This document shows positions 6,847 to 10,124 of a DNA stretch of 10,124 nucleotides, piece after piece. The position numbers and the translations under genes are program-made. The stretch's first letter is position 1, and each line of letters begins with the position of its first letter. Origin of the DNA: Verrucomicrobiia bacterium (GTDB lineage Bacteria; Verrucomicrobiota; Verrucomicrobiia; Opitutales; Opitutaceae); contig JAUHWE010000117.1 in NCBI GenBank assembly GCA_030424825.1, forward strand, positions 1-10,124, written 5' to 3'. The notes beneath the pieces were generated by a model. The model did not search any database. It was not told the DNA's origin and saw only the letters and a program-made list of their open reading frames with translations.

Positions 6847-9348
6847 TTAGGTTGATTCGGACTCGGATGTGGTTGCTTCGGCATTCTCAATCGAAGTGAA
6901 CATAAGTTGCTCTCCATCGCGGTCGACCGCCACGGAATCCCCTTCGGTGATCTCGCCAGCAAGCAAGGCCTCGGCCAGAGGATCTTCAAGCAATTGTTCG
7001 ATTGCGCGCCGCAATGGACGGGCCCCGTATTTCTCGTCATATCCAGTGTCGATGATCAGCTCTTTCGCATCCTTCGTCAGATCAACGGAAATCTTCTTTT
7101 CGTTGAGTCGAGTCTGAACCTTGGCGATCTCCAGATCCACGATTTTGAACAAGTGCTCGCGCTCCAAGCTGTGGAACACAATGAGGTCGTTAATACGGTT
7201 GAGAAACTCCGGCTTGAAGGTCTTCTTCGCTTCCTCAGTAACGTTCTCCTTAATGGACTCGTAGTCATTGCCCATCGATTTGGCAGCTCCAAAGCCCATC
7301 TTTGTTTGGCGTTGAATTGCAGCCGCACCGACATTGGTTGTCATAATGATGATCGTATTGCGGAAATCGATTTCGCGGCCCAAGCTGTCTGTTAGGCGGC
7401 CTTCTTCGAAAATCTGCAGCATGATCTGGACGACATCTGGATGGGCTTTTTCGATCTCATCGAAGAGCACTACCGAGTAAGGCTTGCGACGTACTTGCTC
7501 TGAAAGCTGTCCTCCTTCTTCGTGGCCCACGTAACCTGGAGGAGAGCCGATCATACGCGAAACAGAGAACTTCTCCATGTATTCGGACATGTCGACCTGT
7601 ATAATCGAATTCCTGTCGCCAAACATCTTTTCCGCCAAGGTCTGCGCCAAGAACGTTTTCCCAACACCCGTTGGTCCGAGAAACATAAAGGCTCCAATGG
7701 GACGGTTCGGATCTTTCAAGTCCGCTCGACTCCGACGCAATGCCTTGGCAATGGTGGAACACGCCTCGTCCTGGCCAATGACAGTCTGCTGAAGCTCGCT
7801 CGCCAATTGAAGCAAACGCTCTGTCTCCTTCTTTTCCATACGCGTCAAAGGAATTCCAGTCCAGTCCGCCACGACTTTCATCATGTCGTCCTCGTCCACC
7901 GTGATTCGACTTTCCTCACGACTTTTCTTCCAATCTTCCAGGACGCTTTCCTGTTTGGCTCGAAGTTGCTTTTCCTCATCGCGGAACTTCGCGGCCTCCT
8001 CGAAATGCTGCTTGCTGATCGCTTCCTCTTTTTTCCCGCAGACTTCTTCGATGGTGGTAGCCAGCGACTCAATCTCGGGCGGTCTCGCTAGAGACGCAAT
8101 ACGGGCTTTCGAACCCGCCTCGTCCATAATATCGATCGCTTTGTCTGGAAGGAATCGGGCTGTGATATACCTTTCTGAAAGTTTCGCCGCGGCCTCCAAT
8201 GCTTTGTCCGTAAAGATCGCCTTTTGGTGCTCCTCGTACTTGTGTCGGATACCTTTCAAGATCAGAATGGTGTCCTCAACGCTGGGCGCATCCACCTGAA
8301 CACTTTGGAAACGGCGGTCCAAAGCGCTGTCCTTTTCGATGTACTTACGGTATTCGTTCAGAGTTGTCGCGCCGATACACTGCAACTCACCCCGAGAGAG
8401 GGCCGGCTTGAAGATGTTGGACGCGTCCATCGCGCCTTCCGCCGCTCCTGCCCCGACGATCGTATGCAGCTCGTCGATAAAAATAATGATGTTCCCCGCC
8501 CGTTTGATCTCATCCATTACGGCTTTAATCCGTTCTTCGAACTGACCACGGTATTTTGTCCCCGCAACCATCAAAGCCAGGTCAAGGGTCACAAGTCGCT
8601 TGTCGGCGAGAATCTCCGGGATAATTCCACTAGCAATTTCCAGAGCAAGCCCTTCGACGATCGCCGTTTTGCCCACTCCTGCTTCACCGATCAAAACAGG
8701 ATTGTTCTTGGTGCGTCGGCACAAAATTTGAATCACGCGCCGAATCTCGGATTTTCTCCCGATCACCGGATCGAGCTCCCCATTTCTGGCAAGTTCCGTC
8801 AGATCCCGGCCAAACGCCTTCAACGCGGGTGTTTTGGTGTCTTTCTTTTCCTCTCCGGCTTGACCTCTCGGAGCCGCGATCGCGTCTTCTGTTTCGCCAG
8901 AGAATTGAGGGTCCAGCTCTCTTAAAATTTCGTTCCGGGTGCGTTCGATATCAACGTCGAGCGATTTTAGAACTCGGGCGGCGACGCCTTCACCTTCCCG
9001 CAAAAGACCCAACAAAATGTGCTCGGTCCCTACGTAGCTGTGATTCAGCGCTTTCGCCTCTTTCCCCGCCAAGGCCAGTACTTTTTTAACTCTCGGGGTA
9101 TAAGGAATACTCCCAGAAGCTTTTCCTTCCGGCCCTGAACCCACCTGCTTTTCCACCGCGCTGCGCACTGTCTCCAAGTCGAGTCCCATTTTCTGGAGCA
9201 CGCTAACGGCGACCCCTTGGCCCAGCTTGATCAGCCCTAGAAGAATGTGCTCGGTTCCCACATAGTTGTGATGAAATCGGTCCGCCTCTTTCCTCGCGAG
9301 GGCAAGTACTTGTTGGGCGCGAGGTGTGAAATTGTTCATAGGTTCCAT
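6847..9348 (-). CDS. clpC: ClpC-type AAA+ unfoldase, ATP-binding subunit of Clp protease
   Basis: The 833-residue product is a full-length ClpC. Two Clp_N repeats lie at about 8-55 and 83-130, both with the [11 protein letters not shown] motif. The first AAA+ module has Walker A GEAGVGKT (221-228), pore loop KYRG (265-268), Walker B IIIFIDE (287-293) and LDRRF (343-347). A UVR-type middle segment at about 437-475 is the mark of ClpC as opposed to ClpA or ClpB. The second AAA+ module has Walker A GPTGVGKT (558-565), pore GYVG (605-608), Walker B VVLFDE (626-631) and FLNRIND (715-721). MGF at 684-686 sits where the LGF/IGF loop docks on ClpP. ClpC hexamers unfold proteins and feed them to ClpP in the cytoplasm. 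The start at 9348 is favoured by an AAGGAA 10 bases upstream, although M4 (9339) is closer to where many homologues begin. It follows mcsB by 6 bases, and a terminator follows the gene. Confidence 0.98.
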   Translation of the reverse strand: MEPMNNFTPRAQQVLALARKEADRFHHNYVGTEHILLGLIKLGQGVAVSVLQKMGLDLETVRSAVEKQVGSGPEGKASGSIPYTPRVKKVLALAGKEAKALNHSYVGTEHILLGLLREGEGVAARVLKSLDVDIERTRNEILRELDPQFSGETEDAIAAPRGQAGEEKKDTKTPALKAFGRDLTELARNGELDPVIGRKSEIRRVIQILCRRTKNNPVLIGEAGVGKTAIVEGLALEIASGIIPEILADKRLVTLDLALMVAGTKYRGQFEERIKAVMDEIKRAGNIIIFIDELHTIVGAGAAEGAMDASNIFKPALSRGELQCIGATTLNEYRKYIEKDSALDRRFQSVQVDAPSVEDTILILKGIRHKYEEHQKAIFTDKALEAAAKLSERYITARFLPDKAIDIMDEAGSKARIASLARPPEIESLATTIEEVCGKKEEAISKQHFEEAAKFRDEEKQLRAKQESVLEDWKKSREESRITVDEDDMMKVVADWTGIPLTRMEKKETERLLQLASELQQTVIGQDEACSTIAKALRRSRADLKDPNRPIGAFMFLGPTGVGKTFLAQTLAEKMFGDRNSIIQVDMSEYMEKFSVSRMIGSPPGYVGHEEGGQLSEQVRRKPYSVVLFDEIEKAHPDVVQIMLQIFEEGRLTDSLGREIDFRNTIIIMTTNVGAAAIQRQTKMGFGAAKSMGNDYESIKENVTEEAKKTFKPEFLNRINDLIVFHSLEREHLFKIVDLEIAKVQTRLNEKKISVDLTKDAKELIIDTGYDEKYGARPLRRAIEQLLEDPLAEALLAGEITEGDSVAVDRDGEQLMFTSIENAEATTSESEST

Positions 9349-9354
9349 AAAATT

Positions 9355-10124
9355 CTATTCCTTTTCTCCTTTGTCTGGATCGGGCTGCGCAGAGTCTTCC
9401 TCTTTTTCACCTTGGTGCATAGTAAATACGGGTCTCTCTACATTCTCAAACTGTTTTCGTAAATAATCGGATCGGAATGCGTCCCGTTCACCCGTATCGA
9501 TGGCCTTTCCGGCGAGGTATTGGATATGGCCTGGCTGACATTCGATAAACATTCGGTCGACTGTGTTCCTCGTTTCTTCGGGAAACATTTCAAGATCGAC
9601 CCCGAAACGAACGAGTGAAGCTAAGTTCATGCACTCGCTCGAACTGAGCAAATGGCTGTTCTGCAATATCCCGTAGGCACGGCCGATTTTGTCAAAAAGC
9701 TTGTTCGGGTCCTTTTCGAGAATTTTCTCCCGCGCATTCATTTCTTGGTCGATGATCGTCTTGAGGACCGACGAAAGCCGCTTGATGATTTCCTCTTCAG
9801 ACTCCCCGAGAGTCGTCTGGTTCGAAATCTGGAAGATGCTTCCACTCGCGTCCGATCCTTCACCGAAAAGTCCACGCACTGCGATTCCGAGCTGGTTCAC
9901 GGCTCTCACCACCTTCTCCATTTGATTCGAAATCACCAATGCCGGCAAATGCATCATGGCCGAGGCCCGCATTCCAGTCCCGACATTAGTGGGACAGGCC
10001 GTGAGAAATCCAATGCGGGATGAAAACGCAAAATCCAGTTCTTCCTCCAGCGCGCTATCTACGCCGTTCACCGAGTTCCACGCCTGCTTGAATCGGTAGC
10101 CGGACTTGATGACCTGAATGCGAA
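9355..10124 (-). CDS. mcsB: Protein-arginine kinase McsB, C-terminal part (N-terminus outside window)
   Basis: The frame is open from the right edge to a TAG at 9357-9355, giving 255 residues of the C-terminal part. The first visible residues (RIQVIKSGYRFKQAWNSVNG) continue without break into the ATP:guanido phosphotransferase domain, so the GTG at 10071 is an internal Val codon, not the start. The signature CPTNVGTGMRAS, with the active-site Cys of guanidino kinases, is at visible residues 43-54 (Cys codon 9996-9994). RDAFR at 213-217 (9486-9472) resembles the RDxxRA motif linked in Bacillus McsB to phospho-arginine binding. The last 25 or so residues form a charged tail rich in Glu, Asp and Lys. 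McsB phosphorylates arginines on damaged or regulatory proteins, marking them for ClpC-ClpP. The next gene, clpC, begins 6 bases later, as in Gram-positive clpC operons. Its usual activator mcsA, if present, would lie beyond 10124. Confidence 0.95.
   Translation of the reverse strand, partial: RIQVIKSGYRFKQAWNSVNGVDSALEEELDFAFSSRIGFLTACPTNVGTGMRASAMMHLPALVISNQMEKVVRAVNQLGIAVRGLFGEGSDASGSIFQISNQTTLGESEEEIIKRLSSVLKTIIDQEMNAREKILEKDPNKLFDKIGRAYGILQNSHLLSSSECMNLASLVRFGVDLEMFPEETRNTVDRMFIECQPGHIQYLAGKAIDTGERDAFRSDYLRKQFENVERPVFTMHQGEKEEDSAQPDPDKGEKE
9358..9363 (-). promoter_or_regulatory. Ribosome binding site for clpC inside the mcsB end
   Basis: AAGGAA on the minus strand lies in the last codons of mcsB, just before its TAG stop. 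From AGGA there are 10 bases to the ATG at 9348 but 19 to the second in-frame ATG at 9339. This favours the first start and suggests translational coupling of clpC to mcsB. Confidence 0.5.

Noticed and set aside
7522..8925. Long plus-strand ORFs (7522-8091 and 8224-8925) opposite clpC
   Set aside because: They are shadows of the highly conserved ClpC sequence on the other strand, and their translations resemble no family.
9652..10023. Plus-strand ORF of 123 codons opposite mcsB
   Set aside because: It is the antisense of the conserved McsB kinase domain, with no independent support.

Overview
The window reads as one strand of a bacterial chromosome: every supported gene lies on the minus strand, so transcription runs from high to low coordinates. 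The best guess at the host is a Verrucomicrobiota bacterium of the Opitutae/Puniceicoccales type. That rests on the C-terminal repeats of the large secreted protein (VLIRxxGPxL ... PGLYTVxxxxxxxxxGxxxxEV), which are very common in that phylum, on LamG modules joined to subtilisin-like proteases, and on an mcsB-clpC pair outside the Firmicutes. This assignment is inference from protein style; no rRNA or other marker is present.

Region 1 (10124 to 6756) holds a stress and proteolysis operon. The C-terminal part of the protein-arginine kinase McsB runs in from beyond the right edge. Six bases later comes a complete clpC (833 aa), followed by a clear hairpin-plus-T-tract terminator. McsB marks proteins with phospho-arginine and ClpC, with ClpP, unfolds and degrades them.

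Region 2 (6755 to 2461) holds a putative promoter and then what looks like one ancestral gene for an exported multidomain protein: an N-terminal hydrophobic anchor or signal, a propeptide, a subtilisin (S8) catalytic domain with an intact Asp/His/Ser triad, a beta domain, a LamG domain, more beta domains and two C-terminal repeats. An in-frame TAA at 4777-4779 cuts it between the protease half and the LamG half. The frame stays open on both sides, and the 31 codons right after the stop encode the first part of the LamG domain. This is the main point of interest in the window.

Region 3 (2359 to 1) holds the ribosome-associated GTPase Obg, then a short stand-alone protein resembling the N-terminal MshEN domain of secretion ATPases, then the N-terminal 257 residues of a GspE/PilB-type secretion or pilus ATPase that runs off the left edge before its Walker A motif. 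Spacings of 13 and 5 bases suggest that these three are co-transcribed.

I saw no rRNA, tRNA, CRISPR array, insertion sequence or phage gene. The only intergenic spaces are about 100 bp (2360-2460) and 180 bp (6667-6846).
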